A DNA stretch of 64,000 nucleotides from JBGPTF01 sp041490445 (GCA_041490445.1 JBGPTF010000012.1:66900-130899), one strand, 5' to 3'. Shown: positions 25,511-37,250, counted from the stretch's first letter. The notes: generated by a model from the letters alone, not told the origin. Translations and numbers: made by a program.

Positions 25511-27055
25511 CTATCGCCCTCCCTCAGGCGTGCGGTCCGCCAGGTGGATCTGGTAGCTCTGCATCTGCTCGAGGATGTTCTGGCTGGACGCTTCCATGCG
25601 CCGCGTGAAAAGCGGAGAGGCGACGCCCATGAAGAGAATCATCAGCGCAATCGTGGCGAGGATTAGTTTCTCGCGGGGCGAGGCGTCGGGCAGTGCTTTG
25701 TTTCTGTCGTTGGTGACGGGACCCAGCGCCACGCGCTGGTAGGCCCAGAGTAGATAAACCGCTGCAAGCACGGAGCCGGAAGCAGCCCAGCTCGCCCATG
25801 CCGCGTGCCGCGCGTACGTGCCCACCAGAATCAGAAACTCTCCCACGAATCCGTTGAGCAGCGGCAGCGCCAGGGACGAGAGGCAAATAAAAAGAAAGAG
25901 CGCGGAAAACCGCGGCATCGGCGCGGCCAGGCCGCCGAATTCCGAGATCTCGTGCGTGTGGCGGCGGTCGTAGAGCATGCCCACGGCAAGGAAGAGCCCG
26001 CCGGTTGAAATCCCGTGGCTCAGCATCTGGTAGAGCGCGCCCTGGATCGCGGTGGTGTTGAACGCAAAGATGCCCAGCACGACGAAGCCGAGGTGGCTGA
26101 CGGACGAATAGGCGACCATGCGTTTCAGGTCGTGCTGCACCATCGCCACCAGCGCCCCGTAAATGATTCCGATAATCGCGAGCGTGGCGATCCACGGCGC
26201 GTAATGCCGCGCGGCGTTGGGGAACAGCGGCAGGCAGAATCGCAACATGCCGTAGGTGCCCATCTTCAGCAGCACGCCCGCCAGAATCACGGAGCCGGCC
26301 GTCGGGGCTTCCGTGTGCGCGTCGGGCAGCCAGGTATGGACAGGGAAGAGCGGCACCTTGATCGCGAAGGCGAGGAAAAAGGCGCCGAAGAGCAGCGTCT
26401 CCGCGCGCCACGGCAGCGAGATGCGGCCGGATTGCAGCAACTGCTGCACCTCCGGCAGATCGAACGATCCGCTGACGTGGTAGAGCCACAGGATGGCGAC
26501 GAGCATCAGGATCGAGCCGAGCATCGTGTACAAAATGAATTTCAGCGCCGCGTAAATGCGCCGCTCGTGTCCCCAGATGCCGATGAGGAAGTACATCGGC
26601 AGCAGCATCACTTCCCAGAAGAGGAAGAAGAGAAATAGGTCGAGCGAGACGAACACGCCGATCATCCCTGTCTCAAGCACCAGCATGGTGACGAAGAATT
26701 CCTTGACGCGCGTCTCGATGCTTTTCCACGAGCAGAGAATTCCGAGCGGCGTGAGGAACGTCGTGAGCAGGACGAGGAACAGGCTGATGCCGTCGATCCC
26801 GAGGTGGTAGCGGATGAGCGGCGTCCCGGAAATCGGCGAACTAATCCAGTTGTAGATCTCGACGAATTGGTAGCCGCCGCTCGCGGCCGCGAAGCCACGG
26901 AGCAGGAACAGGGACAGGAGGAACTCCGCCACCGCCGTCGCCATCGTGATCCGGCGGATCCAGTTGCGGTCCTCGGCGCGCAGGAAAAGCACCGCGAGCA
27001 CGCCCAGAAGCGGCAGGAACGTGAGCACCGTCAGCAAATGAGTCTGGTTCACCAC
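25511..27055 (-). CDS. nuoM: NADH-quinone oxidoreductase subunit M (set 2)
   Basis: A 514-residue ND4-type antiporter-like subunit. It has LFLFFLFWEVMLLPMYFLIGIW, FAIKVPLFPVHTWLPDAHTEAPTAG with the conserved Lys, VQHDLKRMVAYSSVSHLGFVVLG and SHGISTGGLFLAVGMLYDRRHTH. It is of normal length without the Pro-rich tail of the set 1 copy. One base separates it from nuoL upstream. Confidence 0.95.
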   Translation of the reverse strand: MVNQTHLLTVLTFLPLLGVLAVLFLRAEDRNWIRRITMATAVAEFLLSLFLLRGFAAASGGYQFVEIYNWISSPISGTPLIRYHLGIDGISLFLVLLTTFLTPLGILCSWKSIETRVKEFFVTMLVLETGMIGVFVSLDLFLFFLFWEVMLLPMYFLIGIWGHERRIYAALKFILYTMLGSILMLVAILWLYHVSGSFDLPEVQQLLQSGRISLPWRAETLLFGAFFLAFAIKVPLFPVHTWLPDAHTEAPTAGSVILAGVLLKMGTYGMLRFCLPLFPNAARHYAPWIATLAIIGIIYGALVAMVQHDLKRMVAYSSVSHLGFVVLGIFAFNTTAIQGALYQMLSHGISTGGLFLAVGMLYDRRHTHEISEFGGLAAPMPRFSALFLFICLSSLALPLLNGFVGEFLILVGTYARHAAWASWAASGSVLAAVYLLWAYQRVALGPVTNDRNKALPDASPREKLILATIALMILFMGVASPLFTRRMEASSQNILEQMQSYQIHLADRTPEGGR

Positions 27056-27056
27056 G

Positions 27057-29057
27057 TCAGTGCACCATCCACAGGAGGAAGCCGGTCACCGCGACCGCGC
27101 CGATGACGATCCAGGTGGCGTAGCTGCGCGCGTTGCCCGATTGCATCTGGCGTAATTCGGCGCCGGCGGCGCGCGCGGTGCCTGCCACGCCGTTCACCGT
27201 GCCGTCAATCAAGCCTTCATCCACGGTGCGCCACAGCACGCGCGTGGAGAGCCAGACGAGCGGCCGCACGATCACCGCGGCATACAGTTCGTCCACGTAA
27301 TACTTGTTCAGCAAAAGCATGTAGGGCGCGCGCAGGCGCTCAGCCATTCGCTCGGGCTTATCCGGGCTGCGAATGTAGAGCCACCAGGCAAACAAGAAGC
27401 CGACGAGCGCGATCGCTACGGAAATGCCGGCGAAGGCCATTTCCGCGCGGTGAGCGGCCTCCTCGGAGAGGGAAGCGAAGCCTGCGCCAATCGTGTCCCA
27501 AACAGCGGTGGCGGGCGCGGCCGTCGCCGAATGCTCCGATGCCGTGGCGAAGACAGGGTCGAGGTAATGATCGAAATGATTTACACCGCCCCAAAAAGCG
27601 GGAGCGGCAAACCAGCCGCCAACCGTCGCGAGGACCGCGAGAATCACGAGGGGTACGAGCATGTTCTTCGGAGATTCATGCACGTGCGTGGCGTGCTCGT
27701 CGAAGCGCGGTGCTCCATGAAATGTCAAGAACAGGAGACGAAACATGTAGAACGAAGTCAGCAGCGCGGCGGCGAGGCCGATGGCCCAGAGGTACACCCC
27801 GCCGTTCTGGCTCACGGCGGCGCGAAAGAGGATTTCATCTTTGCTGAAAAAGCCTGAAAAACCCGGCGCGCCGGTAATCGCGAGCGTGGCGGCGAGCATC
27901 GTCCAGTAAGTCCACGGGATCTTTTTCGCCAGGCCGCCCATCCGGCGCATGTCCTGCTCGCCGCCCATGGCGTGAATCACGCTTCCGGCGGCAAGGAAGA
28001 GCAAGCCCTTGAAAAACGCGTGCGTCACCAGATGAAAGATGCCGGCGGCATAAGCGCCCACACCGCACGCCAGGAACATGTATCCGAGCTGCGAGACGGT
28101 CGAATAGGCGAGAACTTTCTTGATGTCGGTCTGCACCAGGCCGATCGTGGCTGAATAAAACGCCGTAACCGCGCCGACAATCGCCACGGCCAGCATGGCC
28201 GCGGGCGCGAGCGAATAGAGCACGTGCATCCGCGCGACCATGTAGACGCCCGCAGTGACCATCGTCGCGGCGTGAATCAAAGCGCTGACGGGCGTCGGGC
28301 CTTCCATCGCGTCCGGCAGCCAGACGTACAGCGGCAACTGCGCCGATTTGCCGATCGCTCCGGCGAACAGCAAGAAGCAAATGGAAGTCAGGACGCCCAT
28401 CTGGCTCAGGCTTTCCGACGGCATCTGCGAGGCCTGGCGGAACACGGCGGCGTAATCAATCGAGCCGAACGTGCGGAAAACGAGGAAGATCCCCAGCAGG
28501 AAGCCGAAGTCGCCGATGCGGGTGACGATGAACGCTTTCTTTCCTGCGTCGGCGGCGCTCTTGCGAAGGAAGAAGAATCCGATGAGGAGATAACTGCACA
28601 GCCCCACGCCTTCCCAGCCGACGAACATCAGGACGAGGTTGGCCGCCATCACCAGCGTGAGCATGAAGAACATGAACAGGTTGATCTCGGCGAAGAAGCG
28701 GTAGTAACCGCCTTCATGCGCCATGTAGCCGGTGGAATAGATGTGGATGAGCAGTCCGACTCCGGCGACCACCAGCAGCATGACGACCGTGAGCTGGTCC
28801 ACCTGCAATTCGAAATTCACGCGAAACGTTCCGGCAGTGATCCAGGTGAAGTAGTTCCTGACCCAGGGAATTTGCGCGGCGGGGAGATGCGAGAACTCGC
28901 GGACCAGCTCGAGCACGGCGAGAAACGTCAGCGATACCGAGCCCACGCCAACCCTATCCACGGCGTTCTTCGGCCAGCGGTTGCCCAGCAAGCCGATCAG
29001 CGCCGCGCCGGCGAGCGGCAGGGCGAGGATGATCCACAGATGGTCGAGCAGCAGCAT
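27057..29057 (-). CDS. nuoL: NADH-quinone oxidoreductase subunit L (set 2)
   Basis: A 666-residue ND5-type subunit. FVGWEGVGLCSYLLIGFFF, FAGAIGKSAQLPLYVWLPDAMEGPTPV, LVQTDIKKVLAYSTVSQLGYM and VTHAFFKGLLFLAAGSVIHA are all present, with the antiporter Lys and Glu residues intact. The C-terminal part contains the long amphipathic helix region and a final anchor. Its start overlaps the nuoK stop by one base, indicating coupled translation. Confidence 0.95.
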   Translation of the reverse strand: MLLLDHLWIILALPLAGAALIGLLGNRWPKNAVDRVGVGSVSLTFLAVLELVREFSHLPAAQIPWVRNYFTWITAGTFRVNFELQVDQLTVVMLLVVAGVGLLIHIYSTGYMAHEGGYYRFFAEINLFMFFMLTLVMAANLVLMFVGWEGVGLCSYLLIGFFFLRKSAADAGKKAFIVTRIGDFGFLLGIFLVFRTFGSIDYAAVFRQASQMPSESLSQMGVLTSICFLLFAGAIGKSAQLPLYVWLPDAMEGPTPVSALIHAATMVTAGVYMVARMHVLYSLAPAAMLAVAIVGAVTAFYSATIGLVQTDIKKVLAYSTVSQLGYMFLACGVGAYAAGIFHLVTHAFFKGLLFLAAGSVIHAMGGEQDMRRMGGLAKKIPWTYWTMLAATLAITGAPGFSGFFSKDEILFRAAVSQNGGVYLWAIGLAAALLTSFYMFRLLFLTFHGAPRFDEHATHVHESPKNMLVPLVILAVLATVGGWFAAPAFWGGVNHFDHYLDPVFATASEHSATAAPATAVWDTIGAGFASLSEEAAHRAEMAFAGISVAIALVGFLFAWWLYIRSPDKPERMAERLRAPYMLLLNKYYVDELYAAVIVRPLVWLSTRVLWRTVDEGLIDGTVNGVAGTARAAGAELRQMQSGNARSYATWIVIGAVAVTGFLLWMVH

Positions 29058-29359
29058 CAGAATTTGAGCAAGTTCACGCGTTCCACGTTCAGCGTCTGCC
29101 GGTTGCGCACAATTTGGATAACGATTGCCAGGCCGACCGCGGCCTCCGCGGCGGCCACCACGATCACGAAGAAGACGAAGACCTGGCCGTCAAGCTGCCC
29201 GAGCATCTTGGCGAACGCGATGAACGCCAGGTTGACGGCGTTCAACATCAGCTCGATGGCCATGAATATCGTGATGATGTTGCGCTTAAAGACGAACGCG
29301 ACCACGCCCAGTCCGAAAAGAATCGCGCTCAGCACCAGGTAATAAGGAATCGGGACCAT
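29057..29359 (-). CDS. nuoK: NADH-quinone oxidoreductase subunit K (set 2)
   Basis: A 100-residue three-helix subunit. MAIELMLNAVNLAFIAF holds the helix 2 glutamate and AAAEAAVGLAIVIQI the helix 3 glutamate. The NRQTLNVERVNLLKF tail matches family ends. It lies one base from nuoJ and overlaps nuoL by one base. Confidence 0.95.
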   Translation of the reverse strand: MVPIPYYLVLSAILFGLGVVAFVFKRNIITIFMAIELMLNAVNLAFIAFAKMLGQLDGQVFVFFVIVVAAAEAAVGLAIVIQIVRNRQTLNVERVNLLKF

Positions 29360-29360
29360 G

Positions 29361-29858
29361 CTAAAAATCCTTCTTTGCGAGCACCATCGCCCCCAGGATG
29401 GCGATGAGGATAAGAATGGATGTCAGCTCGAAGGGGAGCACGAACACGCGAAACAGCATCGTGGAAAGCGCCCGAGTGGAAGTCGCCGCGGCGGCCTGTG
29501 TCACGCCGCCCTGGGGCCAGCCGTGGGCGACCCAGTAGGCAAGCTGCGCCGTCAGAAGCATGCCGAGGGGAAGGCCGGCGTAGCGGGCCATGCGGCTGGC
29601 ATTCGTGCGCTCCTCTTCGCGCGCGTTGAGCAGCATGATGACGAAGACGAACAACACCATGATCGCGCCGGCATAGACGATGATCTGCACCGCGGCGATG
29701 AACTCCGCGCCGAGCAGCAGATAAAGCACGGCGAGCGAGACCATCACGAGGATCAGGGCAAGCGCGCTGTGAATCGGCTCCCGGAGCACGATCAGCGCGA
29801 TCGCGCCGGCAACGGCGATGGCGGCGAAGACGAAGAAGAGAATCATCTCCGCGCTCAT
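29361..29858 (-). CDS. nuoJ: NADH-quinone oxidoreductase subunit J (set 2)
   Basis: A 165-residue membrane subunit with the helix 3 segment IIVYAGAIMVLFVFVIMLLN (about residues 60-79). I take ATG 29858, which overlaps the nuoH stop as ATGA and gives a normal N-terminus (MSAEMILFFVFAAIAV); longer in-frame readings run back into nuoH. As in set 1, the H-J junction leaves no space for nuoI. Confidence 0.93.
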   Translation of the reverse strand: MSAEMILFFVFAAIAVAGAIALIVLREPIHSALALILVMVSLAVLYLLLGAEFIAAVQIIVYAGAIMVLFVFVIMLLNAREEERTNASRMARYAGLPLGMLLTAQLAYWVAHGWPQGGVTQAAAATSTRALSTMLFRVFVLPFELTSILILIAILGAMVLAKKDF

Positions 29859-31060
29859 CGGTGGGCCACCAGGATGACCAGGCTCGTGATCACTAGATTG
29901 GCCAGCGACACCGGCAACAAAACCTTCCAACCGAAATTCATCAACTGGTCGTAGCGGAAACGGGGAAGCGTCCCGCGGGTCCATACGTAGAAAAACAACA
30001 AAAAGGCCACCTTGGCGAGGAACCAGAACGGCCCCAGGGCGATCGCAATCACCGCTGCGTGACTGCAAGCGAACGCGAGCGCGAGGATGGCCGCGCTGAT
30101 CACCGTCAGTGCAATGCGCGGGATGCCGCGAAAATGCCGCAACCCGTCTTGCAGCAGAGCCAGCCCGCAGATCAAGAACACGGCGGCGGGCATATAGCGC
30201 GCCCACGTCCACGAATCAGGGAAGGGCGAGAGCCAGCCGCCGAGAAAAAGAATCGTCGCGAGGCAGGACACGGTGATCATGTTCGCGTATTCGGCCAGGA
30301 AAAACATCGCAAACTTGAAACTGGAATACTCGGTATGGAAGCCGGCGACCAGCTCGGTCTCGGCTTCGGGCAAATCGAAGGGCACGCGGTTTGTCTCTGC
30401 AATCGCCGACGTGAAATAACACAGGAAGCCGACGATTTGCGGAATGATGTGCCAGCGGGGAACCACCTTCAGCCAGTGCCCTTGCTGCCCCAGAATGATT
30501 TCGCTCAGGTCAAACGAGCCGGCCATCAAGAGAACGCCCACGACCGACAGCGTGAGTGACACTTCGTAGCTGATCATCTGTGCCGAGCTGCGCAGGCTGC
30601 CGAGCAGCGGGTACTTGCTGTTCGATGACCAGCCGGCGAGCGCCACGCCGTACACGCCGATGGAGGTGATTGCGAAAATAAACAGCAGGCCGATATCGAG
30701 GTGCGCCACCGACAGGCCGGTCGGCTGCCCAAAGATGTGGATGGTGGCGGGGCCGAAAGGAATCAGGGCGAGGGTCGTCAAGGCCAGCGAAAGGGCGATG
30801 AACGGCGCGAGGACGTACACGACGCGGTCCACCATCGGCGGCGTGAAATCTTCTTTGAAGAGAAATTTCAGTCCGTCGGCGAGCGGCTGCAGCAGGCCGT
30901 GCGGGCCGGTGAAGTACGGACCCCAGCGCGCCTGGATGTGCGCGACGACCTTGCGCTCGAACCAGGTGAGGTAGGCAAGCGTCGTCAGCGTGGCGAGCAG
31001 CAGGACGACAATCTTGACTACCGATACCACCAGGACTGGATGTTGGGCGACGAACTCCAC
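29855..31060 (-). CDS. nuoH: NADH-quinone oxidoreductase subunit H (set 2)
   Basis: A 401-residue membrane subunit starting at GTG 31060 (so the first residue is Met in vivo). The loops have WFERKVVAHIQARWGP, TGPHGLLQPLADGLKFLFKED and SAIAETNRVPFDLPEAETELVAGF, the quinone-chamber loop. Its 5' end overlaps the 3' end of nuoG by 43 bases in another frame. It overlaps nuoJ by four bases. Confidence 0.93.
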   Translation of the reverse strand: MEFVAQHPVLVVSVVKIVVLLLATLTTLAYLTWFERKVVAHIQARWGPYFTGPHGLLQPLADGLKFLFKEDFTPPMVDRVVYVLAPFIALSLALTTLALIPFGPATIHIFGQPTGLSVAHLDIGLLFIFAITSIGVYGVALAGWSSNSKYPLLGSLRSSAQMISYEVSLTLSVVGVLLMAGSFDLSEIILGQQGHWLKVVPRWHIIPQIVGFLCYFTSAIAETNRVPFDLPEAETELVAGFHTEYSSFKFAMFFLAEYANMITVSCLATILFLGGWLSPFPDSWTWARYMPAAVFLICGLALLQDGLRHFRGIPRIALTVISAAILALAFACSHAAVIAIALGPFWFLAKVAFLLFFYVWTRGTLPRFRYDQLMNFGWKVLLPVSLANLVITSLVILVAHR

Positions 31061-33297
31061 GGTTTCTCGCTGGCCTCGTTACAGGAATTGAGCTTCGAAC
31101 AGTAGCGTCCCAGGGTGCTACTCGTGAACAGATTGTCTTCGGACGAAAAGACCGCGCCCGGCGGCGCGTCGTAGCCGGGTTCGACGGCGGGCGCTCCCGG
31201 CGTAGCCTGCTCCGCGCCACCGGAAAGCAGGGCTGCTACCGACACGCCATACCCATTCACGTTCTGGCGAATCTCTTCGAAGGCTGCCTCCGGCGTGCGC
31301 TGGCGGAATGCTGTGCCCAGGCCGAGCTGCGCGAGCTGGTGCGAAAGGATTCGCAGCAGATCGAAATCGCTGCGCGGCCCTTGCGGATCGAGCGCCCGGT
31401 GCGTCCGCTGGATTTCGCCGGCAGTATTCGTCACCGTGCCGTCTTTTTCGTAGGCGGATGCGGCCGGCAGGACCACGTCGGCGCGCTGCGCGGTTTCTGT
31501 CGAGAAGAGGTCTTGCACGACGAGCAGCTCGAGTCCAGCGATCCGCTCGGGCGGAGAGATGCCAAACGTTCTTATCGGGTTCGCCCCGACGACGTACAGT
31601 GCTTTCAGTTTTCCTGCGGTAGCGGCAGCCATAATCTCTCGTGCCGTCATTCCGGGCTTTTCCGGAATGGACGCACCCCAGAGTTTGCCGAATCGCGCTC
31701 GCTCCGCGGCATTCGAGAGCGGCGCGTAGCCTGGCAGGCGGTCCGGGAGCAGCCCCATGTCGGCCGCGCCGCGCGAATTGACAAAATCGCCCAGCGCCAT
31801 GTAGCGAGTCTGTCCGCTCAGCTTTGAACCAAAGGCGACAAGATCGCGAATCGCCGCTCCCGCGAGCTCCGCGCCGAAGAGGACCACGATGTCGGCCTCT
31901 TTTTCGAGGGCTGCTTTGCATTTCGCCAGGGATGCGGCAAGGCCGGCATCGAGCTTCTCCCGCCCGGTTGCGAGCCAGCGCACTGCGCGCGCCGCAGAGC
32001 CCGGCGGCAGTTCGACAAACTGCGCCGCTTGCCGCCGCAGCTTGATGGCTTTCTCGTTCAACAAATAAAGACGTGTGCCGTGATGGCGGACGGCGGCGCG
32101 GATCTGCCACGCGACCAGCGGGTTCTGTTGCGTGGGGTCGTTGCCAATCAGCAGAATTGCGCCGGCGTTGTAAATGTCCGCCATGCGGGCTATGGCCTTC
32201 GGCGCATTGGGGCCGAGCGCCGCAGCCAGGCCCGCGTAGTCCGCCGTGCGGTGGTGGTCAATGTTGTTGGTGCCCAGCGTGGCGCGAGCCAGCCGGTTGA
32301 GAAGATAATTCTCCTCGTTCGAGGTGCGGTTCGACCCGATTACGCCGATCGCATCCGGGCCGTGTGTGTCGCGCACCTGCTTGAGCCGCCGCGCGATTTC
32401 TTCGAACGCATCTTCCCAGCTTGCCGGAGCGAGGTGGCCGTTGCGGCGAATCAGCGGCTGCTTGATCCGCTCCGGGTGCTGCGTGAAATCGAAGCCGAAG
32501 CGGCCCTTGCCGCAGAGAAACTCGCCGTTGATTCCGGAATGGTCGCGGTTGTTGGCCCGCAGGATTTCGTTGTTGCGCACGCTGAGCGTGGTCTTGCAGC
32601 CGTTCGAACAGTGCACGCAGGGCGTGCCCACGTACGTCATCTCCCACGGGCGTGTATGGTACCGATACGTGCCGCTGGTCAGCGCGCCGACGGGGCAAAT
32701 ATCAATGCACATGCCGCATTCTTCGCAGGCAAGCTCTCCCGGCCGGTTGGGAAGGATAACGGACTGCACAGCGCGCGCGCCCACGCCCAGAGCCTTCACG
32801 TCCATGCCTTCGTCGCAGACGCGCACGCAGCGGAAGCAGAGGATGCAGCGCGGCGCGTCGTAAAATACCAGTGGCGACCATTTTTCCTCGGGGTAGTGGA
32901 GCTTCTCCTCGGCGAAGCGGCTGTGGTCGAGACCGTAGCGAAACGTCATGTCCTGCAACTCGCACTCGCCGCCCTTATCGCACACCGGGCAATCGAGCGG
33001 ATGATTCGTCAGCAGGAATTCGAGCATGTCTTTCCGCGCGGCGTGCACCTGCGGCGTGTTGGTGTGCACCACCATGCCTTCGACGGGCATGAGCGTGCAC
33101 GCCGTTTGCAGTTTCGGCGCCTTCTCCACATCCACCAGGCACATCCGGCAAGCCGCCTGCAGGGTCAGCCCCGGGTAATAGCAGAAAGAAGGCACTTCGA
33201 TGCCCAGCCGCTTGGCCGCTTCGATCACGAGCGTTCCAGCCGGCACGGTGGTCTTGTGCCCATCGAGCGTGAATGTGATTTGTCTCTGTTCTGCCAT
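31018..33297 (-). CDS. nuoG: NADH-quinone oxidoreductase subunit G (set 2)
   Basis: A 759-residue iron-sulfur subunit of the NADH module. The N-terminal ferredoxin-like domain binds a 2Fe-2S cluster (Cys in PSFCYYPGLTLQAACRMCLVD and HPLDCPVCDKGGECELQ). The His/Cys N5 site and the N6 pair CILCFRCVRVC / CGMCIDICPVGAL follow, up to about residue 210. Next is a molybdopterin-oxidoreductase-like domain beginning with CVHCSNGCKTTL (N7-type Cys site) and running to about 700 without a cofactor site expected. The C-terminal tail overlaps nuoH. Together with the E-F fusion it makes set 2 an NADH-using enzyme. Confidence 0.95.
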   Translation of the reverse strand: MAEQRQITFTLDGHKTTVPAGTLVIEAAKRLGIEVPSFCYYPGLTLQAACRMCLVDVEKAPKLQTACTLMPVEGMVVHTNTPQVHAARKDMLEFLLTNHPLDCPVCDKGGECELQDMTFRYGLDHSRFAEEKLHYPEEKWSPLVFYDAPRCILCFRCVRVCDEGMDVKALGVGARAVQSVILPNRPGELACEECGMCIDICPVGALTSGTYRYHTRPWEMTYVGTPCVHCSNGCKTTLSVRNNEILRANNRDHSGINGEFLCGKGRFGFDFTQHPERIKQPLIRRNGHLAPASWEDAFEEIARRLKQVRDTHGPDAIGVIGSNRTSNEENYLLNRLARATLGTNNIDHHRTADYAGLAAALGPNAPKAIARMADIYNAGAILLIGNDPTQQNPLVAWQIRAAVRHHGTRLYLLNEKAIKLRRQAAQFVELPPGSAARAVRWLATGREKLDAGLAASLAKCKAALEKEADIVVLFGAELAGAAIRDLVAFGSKLSGQTRYMALGDFVNSRGAADMGLLPDRLPGYAPLSNAAERARFGKLWGASIPEKPGMTAREIMAAATAGKLKALYVVGANPIRTFGISPPERIAGLELLVVQDLFSTETAQRADVVLPAASAYEKDGTVTNTAGEIQRTHRALDPQGPRSDFDLLRILSHQLAQLGLGTAFRQRTPEAAFEEIRQNVNGYGVSVAALLSGGAEQATPGAPAVEPGYDAPPGAVFSSEDNLFTSSTLGRYCSKLNSCNEASEKPWSSSPNIQSWWYR

Positions 33298-33303
33298 GTG
33301 CCT

Positions 33304-35118
<1,815 letters not shown>

Positions 35119-35141
35119 GATTGCCGGTCGTTCCTCAAGGG

Positions 35142-36338
35142 TCAGCGGTCCACCTCTCCGAGAACGATGTCAATGGTGCCGATGCAGGCGACGACGTCGG
35201 CGAGCAGGCGGCCTTCGACGAGCTTCGGCAGCGCCTGCAGATTGACGAACGAAGGCGCGCGCACCTTCACCCGTGCCGGTTTGGCCGTGCCGTCGCTGGC
35301 TACAAAAACGCCGAGTTCCCCGCGCGGCGATTCAATCGTCTGGTACACCTCGCCCGGCGGCGGGGCGAAGCCTTCCGTAAAAATCTTGAAATGGTAGATC
35401 AGGCCCTCGATCGAGGTTTTCATCTCTTCGCGCGAGGGCGGCACAATGCCCGGGGCCTCGGTGCGGATCGGGCCTTCGGATGGAACTTTGTCCATCGCCT
35501 GGCGGACGATCTTCGCGCTCTGCCGCATCTCCTCGACACGCACGAGATACCGCGCGTAACAATCGCCGCCGCTCTGAACCGGCACGTCGAAATCGAATTC
35601 GTCATAGCTCGAATACGGGAAGGCCTTGCGTACGTCGTAGGCTACGCCGCTGCCGCGCAGAGACGGACCGGAAACGCCGAGGGCGATTGCATCCTCCGCC
35701 GAAATCGTGCCCACGCCCCGGGTGCGCGCAAGCCAGATGCGATTCTTGGTGAGCAGGTCCTCGTATTCCTGAATGCGCTCGGGGAAAATGTTCAGGAATC
35801 GCTCGACGCGCTCGAGCCAGCCCGGCGGCGGTTCGAGCGCCAGTCCGCCGATCCGGAAATAACTCGTCATCATTCGCTGGCCGGAGACGAATTCGAATAT
35901 CTTCTGCAATTCCTCGCGCTCTCGAAAGCAATAGAGGAAAACGGAGAGTGCGCCGAGGTCGGCCGCGTGTGTGCCGACCCAGACCAGATGGGAGCTGATG
36001 CGCGTCAGTTCCGTGAGCAGCACGCGGACATACTGCGCGCGCCGGGGAACTTCGAGGCCGAGCAGTTTCTCAACCGCGAGGCAGTAGCCCAGGTTGTTCG
36101 AAAGCGGCGCAAGGTAATCAATCCGGTCGGTCAGCGGGATGACTTGCGAATATGTCTTCGCTTCGGCAGTCTTCTCGATCCCGGTGTGAAGATAGCCGAT
36201 CACCGGTTGAGCCTTGACCACCGTTTCGCCGTCCAGCTCGAGCAGAACGCGGAGCACGCCGTGCGTCGAAGGGTGCTGCGGCCCCATGTTCAGGATCATG
36301 GTCTTCGCGGATCCGACGGGCGTCTCGATGGTGGTCAT
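35142..36338 (-). CDS. nuoD: NADH-quinone oxidoreductase subunit D (set 2)
   Basis: A 398-residue subunit. NMGPQHPSTHGVLR is near the N-terminus, RIDYLAPLSNNLGYC follows, and the end is GTIDIVLGEVDR, identical to that of set 1. ATG 36338 overlaps the nuoC stop (ATGA) and is preferred over an upstream reading that runs through nuoC. A section of about 20 residues near residue 275 (EGPIRTEAPGIVPPSREEM) is longer than in set 1. Confidence 0.95.
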   Translation of the reverse strand: MTTIETPVGSAKTMILNMGPQHPSTHGVLRVLLELDGETVVKAQPVIGYLHTGIEKTAEAKTYSQVIPLTDRIDYLAPLSNNLGYCLAVEKLLGLEVPRRAQYVRVLLTELTRISSHLVWVGTHAADLGALSVFLYCFREREELQKIFEFVSGQRMMTSYFRIGGLALEPPPGWLERVERFLNIFPERIQEYEDLLTKNRIWLARTRGVGTISAEDAIALGVSGPSLRGSGVAYDVRKAFPYSSYDEFDFDVPVQSGGDCYARYLVRVEEMRQSAKIVRQAMDKVPSEGPIRTEAPGIVPPSREEMKTSIEGLIYHFKIFTEGFAPPPGEVYQTIESPRGELGVFVASDGTAKPARVKVRAPSFVNLQALPKLVEGRLLADVVACIGTIDIVLGEVDR

Positions 36339-36814
36339 CGGTAGCCCTCGGTCGGATAGTCTTTGCGCAGGGGGTAACCCTCCCAGTCGTCCGGTAAGAG
36401 GATGCGGCGCAGGTCCGGGTGCCCTTCGAAGCGGATCCCGAAAAGGTCGAAAGCCTCGCGCTCGTGCCAATTGGCGGTCGGCCAGACGGATGTTACGCTC
36501 GGAACCGCCGGGTCTATTCCCGAAAGCCGGACCTTGAGGCGCACGCGGTCCCGGCGCTCGAGCGAGGCAAGGTGATAATTCAGCTCGAAGCGCGGCTCGA
36601 GAGGGAAGTGGTCAACCGGCGTGATATCGGAAAGAAACGTGAAGCGCAGTTCCGGATCGCTGCGGAGAAATTCCGCGGCGCGCTGGAGGTGTTCCCTCGG
36701 GATCACCAGGGTGAGTTCGTCTCGAAAGGAGATCACCTCCGCGACCGCTTGCGGATCCCACTCCTTCAGCTTGCGGACAGCCGCGTTGTTTTCGAGTTCT
36801 TGAGCGTCAGCCAT
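36335..36814 (-). CDS. nuoC: NADH-quinone oxidoreductase subunit C (set 2)
   Basis: A 159-residue subunit with WPTANWHEREAFDLFGIRF, then EGHPDLRRILLPDDWEGYPLRKDYP, the 30-kDa-subunit signature. It lacks the Pro/Ala-rich N-terminal tail of the set 1 copy. Only 22 bases separate it from nuoA, which rules out a nuoB gene between them. Confidence 0.95.
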   Translation of the reverse strand: MADAQELENNAAVRKLKEWDPQAVAEVISFRDELTLVIPREHLQRAAEFLRSDPELRFTFLSDITPVDHFPLEPRFELNYHLASLERRDRVRLKVRLSGIDPAVPSVTSVWPTANWHEREAFDLFGIRFEGHPDLRRILLPDDWEGYPLRKDYPTEGYR

Positions 36815-36836
36815 GAAAATGGTCGAGGCAGGCTGC

Positions 36837-37208
36837 CTAGTGAGTCCAGTTCAACGCGCCCTTCTTCCACAAATAGATGTAGCCCGCCAACAGAATGAAT
36901 ATGTACAAGAGCATTTCCACGAACCCGAACGTGTGCAGGTCGCGATAGATCAGCGCCCAGGGATAAAGAAAAATGGCTTCGATATCGAACAGGATGAACA
37001 GCATCGCGACCAGGTAGAACTGGACTGAAAACGGTTCCCGCGCGTCGCCCGTCGGCCGGATACCGCACTCATAGGGCTGCTCTTTCGCCCGCGTCGGCAG
37101 GTGGCGCCCGACCAGCGTTGAGACGAGGAGGATGGCACCGGAAAGCCCCATCGCGGCAAGGAGTTGAATCAACAGCGGGGCGTAGGAGTCGAGATAAGTT
37201 CCGCTCAT
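36837..37208 (-). CDS. nuoA: NADH-quinone oxidoreductase subunit A (set 2)
   Basis: A 123-residue membrane subunit and first gene of set 2. PYECGIRPTGDARE (from residue 45) and FDIEAIFLYPW (from 74) are the conserved loop and helix. ATG 37208 is chosen because the promoter's -10 box at 37221-37226 lies upstream of it; longer readings would start inside or beyond the promoter. Confidence 0.95.
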   Translation of the reverse strand: MSGTYLDSYAPLLIQLLAAMGLSGAILLVSTLVGRHLPTRAKEQPYECGIRPTGDAREPFSVQFYLVAMLFILFDIEAIFLYPWALIYRDLHTFGFVEMLLYIFILLAGYIYLWKKGALNWTH

Positions 37209-37220
37209 TTTTTCGCTGCT

Positions 37221-37250
37221 ATAATAGCGGCCCGAGAGCGTATCGGTCAA
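37221..37250 (-). promoter_or_regulatory. Promoter of nuo set 2
   Basis: On the minus strand, TTGACC (37245-37250) is followed by an 18-base spacer and TATTAT (37221-37226). The nuoA start is 12 bases after the -10 box, giving another very short leader. It drives an eleven-gene convergent operon of about 13 kb. Confidence 0.65.
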